Counted from the first letter of the stretch, positions 6,087 to 14,003 are shown. The stretch: 18,194 bases of DNA from CAJXZP01 sp964195485 (GCA_964195485.1 CAXMPG010000145.1:1-18194), one strand, 5' to 3'. Notes: generated from the letters alone by a model not told the origin. Made by a program: numbers and translations.

Positions 6087-6611
6087 ATGATTTTATCAGG
6101 AAAAGAAATAAAAAAGCAATTAGGTACCGGGATCAACATTGAGCCGTATAACGAAAGTCAGTTAAACCCAAACAGTTATAACTTGAGTTTGTTTAACGAG
6201 TTGTTGACGTATGATAATGATGTACTGGATATGAAAAACCCTAATCCAACTACTCGAATGGTTATTCCGGAAGAAGGATTATTATTAGAGCCGAACAAAT
6301 TGTATTTGGGTAGAACCAATGAGCATACCGCAACAGAGAAGTTTGTACCCATGCTAGAAGGACGTTCATCTATTGGTCGATTAGGGTTATTTATTCACGT
6401 TACTGCAGGCTTTGGTGATGTGGGTTTTAGTGGGTTTTGGACATTAGAAATTTTTTGTGTGCAACCTATTATCATTTATCCAAATGTAGAAATTTGCCAA
6501 ATCTTTTACCATACAATAGAAGGAGAGTACGATTTATACAAATCCGGTAAATATCAAAACAATAAAGGCATTCAACCGAGTTTACTGTATAAAGATTTCG
6601 ATAAAAAGTGA
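6087..6611 (+). CDS. dcd: dCTP deaminase (possibly bifunctional with dUTPase)
   Basis: Converts dCTP to dUTP (or directly to dUMP in bifunctional forms) for thymidylate synthesis. The protein is 174 aa, slightly shorter than the 193-aa E. coli enzyme. It begins MILSGKEIKKQL and contains the family signature EGRSSIGRLG (91-100), HVTAGFGD (104-111) and the catalytic Glu121 in TLEIF. The segment TAGFGD resembles the TAGFID/TAGWID of bifunctional DCD-DUT enzymes more than the TAHRID of E. coli Dcd, so it may release dUMP; this needs a test. The stop overlaps the yidD start by 4 bp (GTGA), which implies translational coupling. Confidence 0.93.
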   Translation: MILSGKEIKKQLGTGINIEPYNESQLNPNSYNLSLFNELLTYDNDVLDMKNPNPTTRMVIPEEGLLLEPNKLYLGRTNEHTATEKFVPMLEGRSSIGRLGLFIHVTAGFGDVGFSGFWTLEIFCVQPIIIYPNVEICQIFYHTIEGEYDLYKSGKYQNNKGIQPSLLYKDFDKK

Positions 6612-6874
6612 TTACCAAATTCTTCAATATGATCTTGATTGGATTAGTGAAAGTGTATCAAATAGCGCTTTCACCTATATTAGGTTCTAATTGCAGGTAT
6701 CATCCTACATGTTCACATTATATGATTGATGCCATTAAAGAATGGGGTCCTTTTAAAGGAACTTGGTTAGGATTACGTAGACTAAGCACCTGTCACCCTT
6801 GGGGGGGGCACGGTTTACAAGAAGTTCCTAAAAACCCGAAGAAACAGCCTATTACTGGAATTAAAAAAATGTAA
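6608..6874 (+). CDS. yidD: Membrane protein insertion efficiency factor YidD
   Basis: Small membrane-associated protein (88 aa) thought to assist YidC-dependent insertion of inner-membrane proteins. Family features: the N-terminal hydrophobic/amphipathic helix (MITKFFNMILIGLVKVYQIA), SPILGSNCRYHPTCSHY (about 22-38), and CHPWGGHG in the C-terminal third. The usual following DPVP is changed to QEVP. It starts with GTG at 6608, overlapping the dcd stop. The HPWGGHG codons contain a run of eight G residues (6801-6808). ubiE follows after 22 bp. Confidence 0.93.
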   Translation: MITKFFNMILIGLVKVYQIALSPILGSNCRYHPTCSHYMIDAIKEWGPFKGTWLGLRRLSTCHPWGGHGLQEVPKNPKKQPITGIKKM

Positions 6875-6879
6875 TTTTG
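6872..6879 (+). promoter_or_regulatory. Candidate -7 box before ubiE
   Basis: TAATTTTG matches TAnnTTTG and overlaps the yidD stop codon, 17 nt before the ubiE GTG start. No good -33 partner was seen, so an internal promoter is possible but not shown. Confidence 0.4.
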
Positions 6880-6896
6880 CACCAAATTTATAAAGC

Positions 6897-7625
6897 GTGA
6901 AGCACGATAAAATCACCCCATATAATAGTACGGACGATAAGAAGGATCAAGTTGCCGAAATGTTCGATAACATAGCTCCTAAGTACGATTTCTTGAACCA
7001 TTTATTATCTATGGGAATTGATATCACATGGCGTAAAAAAGCAATTAAGATTATCGGTAAAAAGAATCCGAAAGCTATTTTAGATGTCGCTACAGGTACG
7101 GGCGATTTTGCTATTGAAGCAAAAAGCTTAAACCCAGACCGTATAGTTGGACTAGACATCTCTGGCGAAATGCTGAATGTAGGTCGTGTTAAAATTGAGA
7201 AAAAGGGATTGACACCACTCATTGAAATGATTCAAGCAGATAGTGAAGCCATGCCTTTTGACGACAATACCTTTGATGCTATTACCGTTGGTTTTGGAGT
7301 GCGTAATTTTGCCCATTTAGAACTGGGACTTGGTGAAATGCTTCGGGTATTAAAACCGGGTGGACAAGTAGCTATTATTGAAATTTCTCAACCAGAAAAG
7401 TTTCCAATTAAGCAGATTTATAACATCTATTTCAAACATGTATTACCTGCGGTAGGAAAACTGGTTTCTAAAGACGCCAGAGCATATACCTATTTACCAG
7501 AATCAGTAACACATTTTGCACAAGGACAAGAATTTGCAGATATTCTAACTAAAGTGGGATATAAAAATGCCACTGCCGAACCGCTTACTTTTGGAGCCGC
7601 ATCTTTATACGTTGCATCAAAATAA
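6897..7625 (+). CDS. ubiE: Demethylmenaquinone methyltransferase (UbiE/MenG)
   Basis: SAM-dependent C-methyltransferase that makes menaquinone from demethylmenaquinone. Bacteroidota normally respire with menaquinone, so the MenG activity is the relevant one. Length 242 aa. Visible motifs are the family signature VAEMFDNIAPKYDFLNHLLS (19-38), SAM motif I LDVATGTGD (62-70), GLDISGEML (85-93), ADSEAMPF (114-121) and the FGVRNFAHLELGLGEMLRVLKPGG block (about 133-156). The only start that keeps the conserved N-terminus is the GTG at 6897. It is followed after 31 bp by porT. Confidence 0.95.
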   Translation: MKHDKITPYNSTDDKKDQVAEMFDNIAPKYDFLNHLLSMGIDITWRKKAIKIIGKKNPKAILDVATGTGDFAIEAKSLNPDRIVGLDISGEMLNVGRVKIEKKGLTPLIEMIQADSEAMPFDDNTFDAITVGFGVRNFAHLELGLGEMLRVLKPGGQVAIIEISQPEKFPIKQIYNIYFKHVLPAVGKLVSKDARAYTYLPESVTHFAQGQEFADILTKVGYKNATAEPLTFGAASLYVASK

Positions 7626-7656
7626 ACACACGTTTATATCGTTTTGCCTGTAATAA

Positions 7657-8373
7657 ATGATAAAAAAATTATTCATACTATTTTTGGTTCTAGGCAGTTT
7701 TGCGCCAGCAATGGCGCAATCTAGAATAAAGTCAAAGGCGGGTAATTTACCTTATTTTGAACGTAGTAAATTCCATTTCGGATTTACGTTAGGTGGTAAC
7801 ACCTCTAGTTTTAGAGTAAAGTATGATTTAACTACCATTGATTCATTAATCTCGCTAAACATTGGTTCGCAAGGTGGGTTTAACATTGGCTTTTTGGGAT
7901 CCATGCGTTTCAATGATTATTTCACTTTACGCTTTTTACCCTCACTCGCATTTGCGCAAAGAAACTTTGATTACGTGTTTGAGGGTGCCGAGAGGAACAT
8001 TTCTGTTACTAAAATAGTAGAATCTACGTATGTCATGTTTCCATTTCATATAAAGTACCGCTCTGCCCGATACAATAATTTTGCAGCTTACGTTGTTGGT
8101 GGAGCTAATTTAGCGTACGATTTATCTTCTCAGTTTGATGTGAATAATCAGGTGGTTGTAGCAGAACAAGTTTTAAAAGTTAAACGTGAAAATTGGTTTG
8201 CAGAGCTTGGTTTTGGGACCGATTTCTTCCTAGAATACTTTAAGTTCTCTATAGAATTAAAATATAGTCGGGGGCTGAATGATGTTTTTGTAGATGATAA
8301 TTCTTTTTGGGCAGTGCCTATCCAAGAAGTTAAACCGGGTATGTTTACGGTTAGTCTACATTTTGAAGGGTAA
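7657..8373 (+). CDS. porT: Type IX secretion/gliding motility protein PorT
   Basis: Envelope protein of the PorT (SprT) family, needed for type IX secretion in Porphyromonas and Flavobacterium. It has 238 aa with a signal peptide (MIKKLFILFLVLGSFAPAMA, cleavage near residue 20) and is predicted as an outer-membrane beta-barrel. Family-like segments: FHFGFTLGGNTSSF, GFNIGFLGSMRFNDYFTLRF, LPSLAFAQRNFDY, FPFHIKYRSARYNN, YVVGGANLAYDLSSQ, FKFSIELKYSRGLNDVF, and a C-terminal FTVSLHFEG. It sits after ubiE, with a TrmH-family gene and tamL beyond; as I recall, this neighbourhood recurs in Bacteroidota. Its stop is 2 bp from the stop of the convergent TrmH-family gene. The rest of the secretion system is not in the window. 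Confidence 0.88.
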   Translation: MIKKLFILFLVLGSFAPAMAQSRIKSKAGNLPYFERSKFHFGFTLGGNTSSFRVKYDLTTIDSLISLNIGSQGGFNIGFLGSMRFNDYFTLRFLPSLAFAQRNFDYVFEGAERNISVTKIVESTYVMFPFHIKYRSARYNNFAAYVVGGANLAYDLSSQFDVNNQVVVAEQVLKVKRENWFAELGFGTDFFLEYFKFSIELKYSRGLNDVFVDDNSFWAVPIQEVKPGMFTVSLHFEG

Positions 8374-8375
8374 AT

Positions 8376-9113
8376 CTAACCCCTTCTCCACTCCCATAAA
8401 ATTATTCCGGTAGCCACCGCAACATTTAAAGATTCGGCATATCCCATTTTCGGAATAGTCACCATTTGGGTGACAAAAGCCTCAATATCTTCATTAATTC
8501 CATGTGATTCACTACCCATAATTATAAGTCCGTTTTGAGGTAATTTAGTTTCACTCAAAACCGCTCCTTCCATAGCTGCTCCTAAAATGAAATTCTCAGG
8601 AAATCTATTTTTATAATCGGCTAAATACTCCGGTGCATTTACGTAGAATACGGGAACTCTATAAACCGACCCCATACTACTCTGAATAACTTTGGTGTTA
8701 TATACATCTACAGATTGATGGGTACACACAATTTTATTTACCCCAAACCAATCAGCCATTCTAATGATTGTACCGAGGTTTCCGGGATCATTAATTCGAT
8801 CTAAAAATAAAGTGAGTCCGTTTTCAACATCATCTGTAATTTCATCTTCAAACATAAAAACCACCGCTAAAACTTGATTTGGCGACTTTAACTGAGATAT
8901 TCTTTCTAGTTCCTTATCTGATATCAAGGATGCTTTTACCTTAGGATTAGCTGTAAGCCAAGATTCTACCGCGAAAATTTCATCAATAGCCACGTCACTT
9001 TGTAGTAATTCAGCTACTAATTTCTCCCCCTCAACAACAAACTTCTTTTCTTGAGAACGCACCGACTTTCGTGATAAATCCTTAATATTTTTAATTTGAT
9101 TCTTAGATATCAT
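8376..9113 (-). CDS. TrmH/SpoU-family RNA 2'-O-methyltransferase
   Basis: SPOUT-class SAM-dependent methyltransferase acting on the ribose of rRNA or tRNA, 245 aa. There is an N-terminal substrate-binding domain (about 1-90, including EKKFVVEGEKLV) and a C-terminal trefoil-knot domain. The domain has motif 1 DRINDPGNLGTIIR (105-118), motif 2 MGSESHGI (199-206) and motif 3 IPKMGYAESLNVAVATGI (220-237). These mark it as a catalytic TrmH-like enzyme. The exact target nucleotide cannot be assigned. It diverges from tamL over a 50-bp spacer and converges with porT with almost no gap. Confidence 0.93.
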   Translation of the reverse strand: MISKNQIKNIKDLSRKSVRSQEKKFVVEGEKLVAELLQSDVAIDEIFAVESWLTANPKVKASLISDKELERISQLKSPNQVLAVVFMFEDEITDDVENGLTLFLDRINDPGNLGTIIRMADWFGVNKIVCTHQSVDVYNTKVIQSSMGSVYRVPVFYVNAPEYLADYKNRFPENFILGAAMEGAVLSETKLPQNGLIIMGSESHGINEDIEAFVTQMVTIPKMGYAESLNVAVATGIILWEWRRG

Positions 9114-9135
9114 TTCCTACTGAATAGTAAATTTA

Positions 9136-9143
9136 TAGATTTG
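9136..9143 (+). promoter_or_regulatory. -7 box of tamL
   Basis: TAGATTTG matches TAnnTTTG exactly, with a -33-like TTTC at 9113-9116 region and a spacer of about 19 bp. It lies 20 nt upstream of the TTG start of tamL, supporting that unusual start codon. Confidence 0.6.
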
Positions 9144-9151
9144 CAATAATA
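9144..9151 (-). promoter_or_regulatory. Candidate -7 box of TrmH-family gene
   Basis: The minus strand reads TATTATTG, one mismatch from TAnnTTTG, about 30 nt before the ATG at 9113. It directly abuts the tamL -7 box on the opposite strand, so the two polymerase footprints would overlap. Confidence 0.35.
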
Positions 9152-9163
9152 CCATTTTCAGCA

Positions 9164-11623
9164 TTGAAGTCGCTAATTCAGAATATATATATTATTGCCG
9201 TTGTTGCTGTTCTATTCACTAGTTGCAGCCCTACAAAGGTATTAGCCCCAGGCGAGGTCTATTTAAAGGCAAATAAAATTCGTGTTTCTGCTAAAATCAT
9301 AGAACAAGATGTCCTCTTTCCTTATCTGAAACAACGTGATAACAAACGTGCCTTATGGGTTTTTAAAGTAAAAATGTTTCAATACCTCGCTTTTAGCGAT
9401 AGCACTGCTAACGCCAAAAATGAAAAAAAGCGGGAGAGAATCACCCATAAAAATGAAAAGCGCTTATTAGCTGGAAAAGACTCGGTGGAGTTTAAACCCC
9501 AATGGATTTACAAATTAAAAAATGGAGGTGAACCGCCAGTCGTTTTTGACCCAGTCCTTGCAGAAGCAACCGCTAAACAATTTAAAAAAGCACTATTTAA
9601 TCGCGGTTATTTTACCGCTGAAACGAATACGTTTTATCAGTATAACAGGGATAGTTCGCAAGTTAAGGTCATTTATACTGCCATTGAAGGCATCCAGTAC
9701 CGATTAAATAAAATAGCTTTAGTAATTGACGACAAAACTTTATTACCTGCCATAAAAAAAGCGAACGAACTCTCTTTACTACATGCAGGTGACCCATATA
9801 ATACGGATAAAATTGACGCAGAAAGAATTCGGTTTTCTGGAGAAATGAGGGATCAAGGGTATTACTATTTTTCGAAAGAATATATTGCCTACGAAATTGA
9901 TAGCACCTTGCAAAACAAACAAGTTAATATTAAAATAATCGTAAAAAACCCATCAAATACAGACAGTGCTGATAGCACCAAAGCTATTTCGCATCAAAGA
10001 TATACGATTGGAGACATTACTTTAAATACCAGTTTCAATTCAAAATTCACGGATCAAGCAGAGGACTCCATTCATTTCAATAACCTAATTTTCATCAATC
10101 TTTCTCGTCTAAAATATAATCCGCATACTTTTAGTAATAAGTTGTTTTACCAAACCGGTGATTTTTATAGCCAAAAAGCAGAGGCTAGAACCTACACGCG
10201 TTTATCTGGGTTAAACAATTTTAAATACATCAATATCGGGTTCGCTAAATCTCCGATTGACTCCAATACCTTGAATTGTAACATTTTAATGTCCCCCTTC
10301 CCTACCCAATCGGTGGGTGTAGAAATGGAAGGTACCAATACATCAGGTAACCTAGGAGTATCTGGGTATTTATCTTACTTGCACAGGAACACATTTGGGA
10401 ATGCGGAGGAGTTTAAAGTAAGGTTCAAAGGTGGTGTGGAAGCACAACAAGTAAATTCCACTAACGTGGATGAATCTGGAAACAAACTAAATGTTTTTAA
10501 TACGGTGGAGTTTGGAGTAGAGACCTCTCTTACATTTCAGGATTTAATTTTAACACATGGCCTTAAATCAAGGATTTTGAAACGTTTCAACAGACCAAAA
10601 ACTAGTCTGAATTTCATTATGAATTATCAAAACAGGCCCGATTTTGAAAGGTTTCTTACCAACGCATCTTTAAGTTACACCTTTACTCAAAAAAAGGAAA
10701 ATACCCATCAATTTTTCATTAATCCAATAGATATCAGTTACATTAGAGTACAAAAAACCTTGGATTTCGAAGAAAGATTAAAGGAGCTTAATAATCCGTT
10801 ATTAAACTCTACATACGACAATCAGTTTATTGCAGGATCTAAGATTGTAGAAACCTGGACTAACAAAAACACCACTAAACAGCGTTCATTTATGCTTAAT
10901 CGGGCAATGTTTGAAGTAGCGGGAAATGTATTAAACGTAGCAAACAAAATATTAGGAAGTGAATATGCTGTTGATACCGCGACTACCACAAACTATTATG
11001 CCATTGGAAATGTGCGTTACGCTCAATTTGTAAAAGCACAAAACGACTTTCATTTTAATACCCGTATTAATAGAACCCAAACCATGGCTTATCGAGTTTT
11101 AGCTGGTATTGGAATCCCTTACGGAAACGCAGAAGTTTTACCTTATGATAGAAGTTTCTATGGAGGGGGCGCAAATGATATGAGAGGATGGCAAGCACGT
11201 AGTTTAGGTCCGGGAGGATTGCTAGATTCTTTAAAAGCGGGTGTGGATCAGGTAGCCGATATTAAAATTTTACTGGGTGTAGAATACCGATTCAACATTA
11301 CTAAATCTATAGAAGGAGCCCTTTTTGCCGATGCCGGTAACATTTGGTTACTCCGTAAAGATGAGGCTCGTTCACTAGCAGAGTTTGACATTAACCGTTT
11401 TTATAAAGAAATTGCATTATCATTAGGTAGTGGTGTTAGATTTAACTTTGGGTTTCTGTTAGTTCGTTTGGATTGGGGAGTCAAGATTTTTGACCCAGCA
11501 CTTCCAGAGAAACAAAGATTTGTCTTAGACCGAGGTGATTACCTCAAAAATTACGGTGAAAACACAGACGGAAGGAGCTACCAACATTCGGTATTTAACC
11601 TTGGTATTGGGTACCCGTTCTAA
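9164..11623 (+). CDS. tamL: Lipoprotein Omp85 family protein TamL (BamA/TamA-like)
   Basis: Outer-membrane Omp85-family protein, 819 aa, the Bacteroidota lipidated counterpart of TamA, thought to work with a TamB-like protein in envelope biogenesis. The N-terminus is a lipoprotein signal with lipobox LFTSC (lipidated Cys21). It is followed by a periplasmic region with POTRA-like repeats (about 30-370) and a C-terminal 16-strand barrel domain. The barrel holds the conserved loop FYGGGANDMRGWQARSLGPG (about 664-683), equivalent to the RGF/RGY loop of BamA/TamA, and ends in a terminal Phe (LGIGYPF). The start is TTG at 9164; no ATG upstream is in frame and the signal peptide begins there. The function is known from the family; the substrate is unknown. 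Confidence 0.9.
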   Translation: MKSLIQNIYIIAVVAVLFTSCSPTKVLAPGEVYLKANKIRVSAKIIEQDVLFPYLKQRDNKRALWVFKVKMFQYLAFSDSTANAKNEKKRERITHKNEKRLLAGKDSVEFKPQWIYKLKNGGEPPVVFDPVLAEATAKQFKKALFNRGYFTAETNTFYQYNRDSSQVKVIYTAIEGIQYRLNKIALVIDDKTLLPAIKKANELSLLHAGDPYNTDKIDAERIRFSGEMRDQGYYYFSKEYIAYEIDSTLQNKQVNIKIIVKNPSNTDSADSTKAISHQRYTIGDITLNTSFNSKFTDQAEDSIHFNNLIFINLSRLKYNPHTFSNKLFYQTGDFYSQKAEARTYTRLSGLNNFKYINIGFAKSPIDSNTLNCNILMSPFPTQSVGVEMEGTNTSGNLGVSGYLSYLHRNTFGNAEEFKVRFKGGVEAQQVNSTNVDESGNKLNVFNTVEFGVETSLTFQDLILTHGLKSRILKRFNRPKTSLNFIMNYQNRPDFERFLTNASLSYTFTQKKENTHQFFINPIDISYIRVQKTLDFEERLKELNNPLLNSTYDNQFIAGSKIVETWTNKNTTKQRSFMLNRAMFEVAGNVLNVANKILGSEYAVDTATTTNYYAIGNVRYAQFVKAQNDFHFNTRINRTQTMAYRVLAGIGIPYGNAEVLPYDRSFYGGGANDMRGWQARSLGPGGLLDSLKAGVDQVADIKILLGVEYRFNITKSIEGALFADAGNIWLLRKDEARSLAEFDINRFYKEIALSLGSGVRFNFGFLLVRLDWGVKIFDPALPEKQRFVLDRGDYLKNYGENTDGRSYQHSVFNLGIGYPF

Positions 11624-11660
11624 ATTTCAAAAAAATCTCCCTTTCAGACCAATAATTCTT

Positions 11661-11668
11661 TAGATTTG
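11661..11668 (+). promoter_or_regulatory. -7 box of class I aldolase gene
   Basis: TAGATTTG matches TAnnTTTG, giving an A/T-rich leader of about 30 nt before the ATG at 11705. Such A-rich leaders are typical of well-translated Bacteroidota genes lacking a Shine-Dalgarno. The nearest TTTC (11642-11645) is rather close for a -33 box. Confidence 0.6.
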
Positions 11669-11704
11669 CGGATTATTAAATATAGAAAATAAAAACATTG
11701 TATT

Positions 11705-12766
11705 ATGTCTCATATCAATAAAATTCAAGAGTTATTAGGCGACAGAGCCGATTCATTATTAAACCATGTTGCTACCGCAATTCCAAAAGAAAGCCTTCAT
11801 TTACCTGGGCCTGATTTTGTAACTACTGCTTTTGGCAACTCTGACCGTAGCCCGCAAGTTCTTAAGAGCTTACAAGCGCTTTATAGTAATGGTAGATTAG
11901 GTGGTACTGGATATTTATCTATTTTACCAGTGGATCAAGGCATTGAGCATTCAGCTGCAGCTTCATTTGCACCAAACCCAATTTATTTTGACCCACAAAA
12001 CATTGTAGAGCTAGCAATAAATTCAGGGTGTAACGCTGTAGCGTCTACCTTTGATGTATTGGCTTCTCAATCTAGAAAATACGCTCATAAAATTCCGTTT
12101 GTAGTGAAAATTAATCACAACGAATTAATGACTCATCCAGCTACATACAACCAAATCATGTTTGGTTCTGTAGAACGTGCTTGGGAGTTAGGTGCAACTG
12201 CAATTGGAGCCACTATTTATTTTGGTTCTCCAGAATCAGAACGTCAAATCCAAGAAGTATCTATGGCATTTGAAAGAGCGCACGAATTAGGAATGGCAAC
12301 CATTTTATGGTGTTACTTAAGAAACCCAGGTTATACAGCTAACGGTGTAGATTACCATACTGCGGCAGATTTAACCGGGCAAGCTAACCATATTGGAGTG
12401 ACCATTGGTGCAGATATTATCAAGCAAAAATTACCCACAAACAATGGCGGTTATACTGCCATTAACTTTGGTAAAACACACCCTGACGTTTACGCTAAAA
12501 TGACGACCGATCATCCTATTGATTTAACGCGTTACCAATTGGCAAACACCTATATGGGCTTAAGAGGTTTAATTAACTCTGGTGGAGCTTCAGGTGGCGC
12601 AAGTGATTTAGGAGATGCTGTTGAAACTGCGGTAGTTAACAAACGTGCTGGTGGATCAGGATTAATCTTAGGTAGAAAAGCATTCCAAAAACCAATGAAC
12701 GAAGGAATTGAAATTATTCAAGCTGTTCAAGATGTATATTTATGTGATGATATTACCATCGCATAA
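11705..12766 (+). CDS. fbaB: Class I fructose-bisphosphate aldolase (FbaB/DhnA type)
   Basis: Cleaves fructose 1,6-bisphosphate to dihydroxyacetone phosphate and glyceraldehyde 3-phosphate (and the reverse) through a Schiff base, in the cytosol. Length 353 aa, close to the 350-aa E. coli FbaB. Visible landmarks are LSILPVDQGIEHSAAASFAP (71-90, substrate-binding strand), STFDVLASQSRKYA, PFVVKINHNE (131-140) and GADIIKQKLP with the likely Schiff-base Lys240. The glycine-rich phosphate-binding segment LINSGGASGGASDLGDAV and GSGLILGRKAFQKP lie near the C-terminus. It is followed after 32 bp by accD, and a short AAAACT/AGTTTT hairpin in the gap is too weak to be a clear terminator. Confidence 0.95.
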   Translation: MSHINKIQELLGDRADSLLNHVATAIPKESLHLPGPDFVTTAFGNSDRSPQVLKSLQALYSNGRLGGTGYLSILPVDQGIEHSAAASFAPNPIYFDPQNIVELAINSGCNAVASTFDVLASQSRKYAHKIPFVVKINHNELMTHPATYNQIMFGSVERAWELGATAIGATIYFGSPESERQIQEVSMAFERAHELGMATILWCYLRNPGYTANGVDYHTAADLTGQANHIGVTIGADIIKQKLPTNNGGYTAINFGKTHPDVYAKMTTDHPIDLTRYQLANTYMGLRGLINSGGASGGASDLGDAVETAVVNKRAGGSGLILGRKAFQKPMNEGIEIIQAVQDVYLCDDITIA

Positions 12767-12798
12767 TTAAAACTTTAGTTTTAAAAAATTAAACGCTT

Positions 12799-13644
12799 AT
12801 GAGCAGTTGGTTTAAACGAATTAAGAAAGGAATTACCACTCCGACCACCGAAAAGAAGGAGACTCCTGATGGGATTTGGTTCAAAACTCCCGCAGGGAAT
12901 GTGGTAGAAACAAATGAGTTAAAGGAAAACGATTACGTTGTTCCTGCAGATGATTACCATAAAAGAATTGGTTCGGAAGAATATTTTAGTATTCTATTTG
13001 ATCAAAACTTATTTGTGGAGTTAGACGCTGATTTAGCTTCAGGCGACCCTTTAAAATTTGTGGATACAAAGACTTATAAAGAAAGATATAAAGCGGCACA
13101 AAAGAAAACAGGTTTAACCGATGCTATTCGTACCGCGCATGGCAAAATAAACGGTGAAGATTTGGTAGTTGCTGCAATGGACTTCTCTTTTATTGGAGGC
13201 TCAATGGGATCTGTAGTTGGAGAAAAGATAGCACGTGCTATTGATTTCGCTATCGAAAACAGGTATCCGTTTATGATTATTTCAAAATCGGGTGGTGCAC
13301 GTATGATGGAAGCTGCGCTTTCATTAATGCAAATGGCAAAAACTTCCGCTAAACTATCTTTATTAGCTAAAGCTAAGTTACCGTACATTTCATTACTTAC
13401 CGATCCAACTACTGGAGGTATTACAGCATCTTTCGCTATGTTAGGTGATGTAAATATTGCGGAACCCAATGCACTTATTGGTTTTGCAGGACCAAGAGTA
13501 ATTAAAGAAACCATTGGTAGAGACTTACCAGAAGGCTTTCAAACTTCAGAGTTTTTACTCGAAAAAGGGTTTATTGACTTTATTGTGGATAGACGGTCTT
13601 TGAAGCAAAAATTGACGCAAATTTTACGTCTTTTTAAAAATTAG
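12799..13644 (+). CDS. accD: Acetyl-CoA carboxylase carboxyltransferase subunit beta, Cys-free
   Basis: Beta half of the carboxyltransferase that moves CO2 from biotin to acetyl-CoA in fatty acid synthesis; partner AccA is not in the window. Length 281 aa. The crotonase-like core is clear: MDFSFIGGSMGSVVGEKIAR (about 127-146), SKSGGARMMEA, LTDPTTGGITASFAMLGD, EPNALIGFAGPRV and the C-terminal DLPEGFQTSEFLLEKGFIDF. The N-terminal segment PDGIWFKTPAGN...YVVPADDYHKRI aligns with the four-Cys zinc ribbon of E. coli AccD, but all four cysteines are replaced and the whole protein contains no cysteine. From recall, flavobacterial AccD proteins share this loss, so it is probably a lineage trait. Confidence 0.95.
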   Translation: MSSWFKRIKKGITTPTTEKKETPDGIWFKTPAGNVVETNELKENDYVVPADDYHKRIGSEEYFSILFDQNLFVELDADLASGDPLKFVDTKTYKERYKAAQKKTGLTDAIRTAHGKINGEDLVVAAMDFSFIGGSMGSVVGEKIARAIDFAIENRYPFMIISKSGGARMMEAALSLMQMAKTSAKLSLLAKAKLPYISLLTDPTTGGITASFAMLGDVNIAEPNALIGFAGPRVIKETIGRDLPEGFQTSEFLLEKGFIDFIVDRRSLKQKLTQILRLFKN

Positions 13645-13673
13645 CATAACGTAATAGGTGTAAGTATTAATTT

Positions 13674-13681
13674 TATATTTG
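13674..13681 (+). promoter_or_regulatory. -7 box of rpsO
   Basis: TATATTTG matches TAnnTTTG exactly, 48 nt before the ATG at 13730. No clear -33 box was seen. Confidence 0.6.
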
Positions 13682-13729
13682 CATCTTGAAATTTTTCAGT
13701 ACATAATAATCATTAAAAACAATATTGGC

Positions 13730-13999
13730 ATGTATTTATCATCCGAAAAGAAGAAGGAATTCTTCGCAAAACATGGTGGAGCAGATAACAACACTGGTTC
13801 AGCAGAAGCACAAATTGCTTTGTTCACTTTTAGAATCTCTCATTTAACAGGGCATCTAAAGAATAATCGTAAAGATTATAACACGCAAAGAGCATTAATG
13901 AATTTAGTAGGTAAAAGAAGAAGTCTTCTTGACTACTTAACTAAAATTGACGTTCTTCGTTACAGAGCAATTGTTAAAGAGCTTGGTTTAAGAAAGTAA
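13730..13999 (+). CDS. rpsO: 30S ribosomal protein S15
   Basis: Primary 16S rRNA-binding protein of the small subunit platform. With the ATG at 13730 the product is 89 aa, exactly the usual S15 length. A longer frame from a TTG at 13679 would add 17 residues with no family similarity and overlap the -7 box, so it was not used. Conserved segments: FFAKHGGADNNTGSAEAQIA, FRISHLTGHLKNNRKDY and RRSLLDYLTKID. It is followed by a strong terminator and then pnp, the classic rpsO-pnp order. Confidence 0.97.
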   Translation: MYLSSEKKKEFFAKHGGADNNTGSAEAQIALFTFRISHLTGHLKNNRKDYNTQRALMNLVGKRRSLLDYLTKIDVLRYRAIVKELGLRK

Positions 14000-14003
14000 A
14001 ATT

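Noticed and set aside
12772..12787. AAAACT/AGTTTT hairpin between the aldolase gene and accD as a terminator
   Set aside because: It is an A/T-only-dominated short stem with a 2-nt loop and no following T-run; too weak to call.
13074..13514. 146-codon minus-strand frame inside accD
   Set aside because: It is antisense to highly conserved AccD core sequence and has no promoter or family signal.
13679..13729. N-terminal extension of S15 from a TTG
   Set aside because: It overlaps the -7 box, and S15 from the ATG at 13730 is exactly the usual 89 aa.
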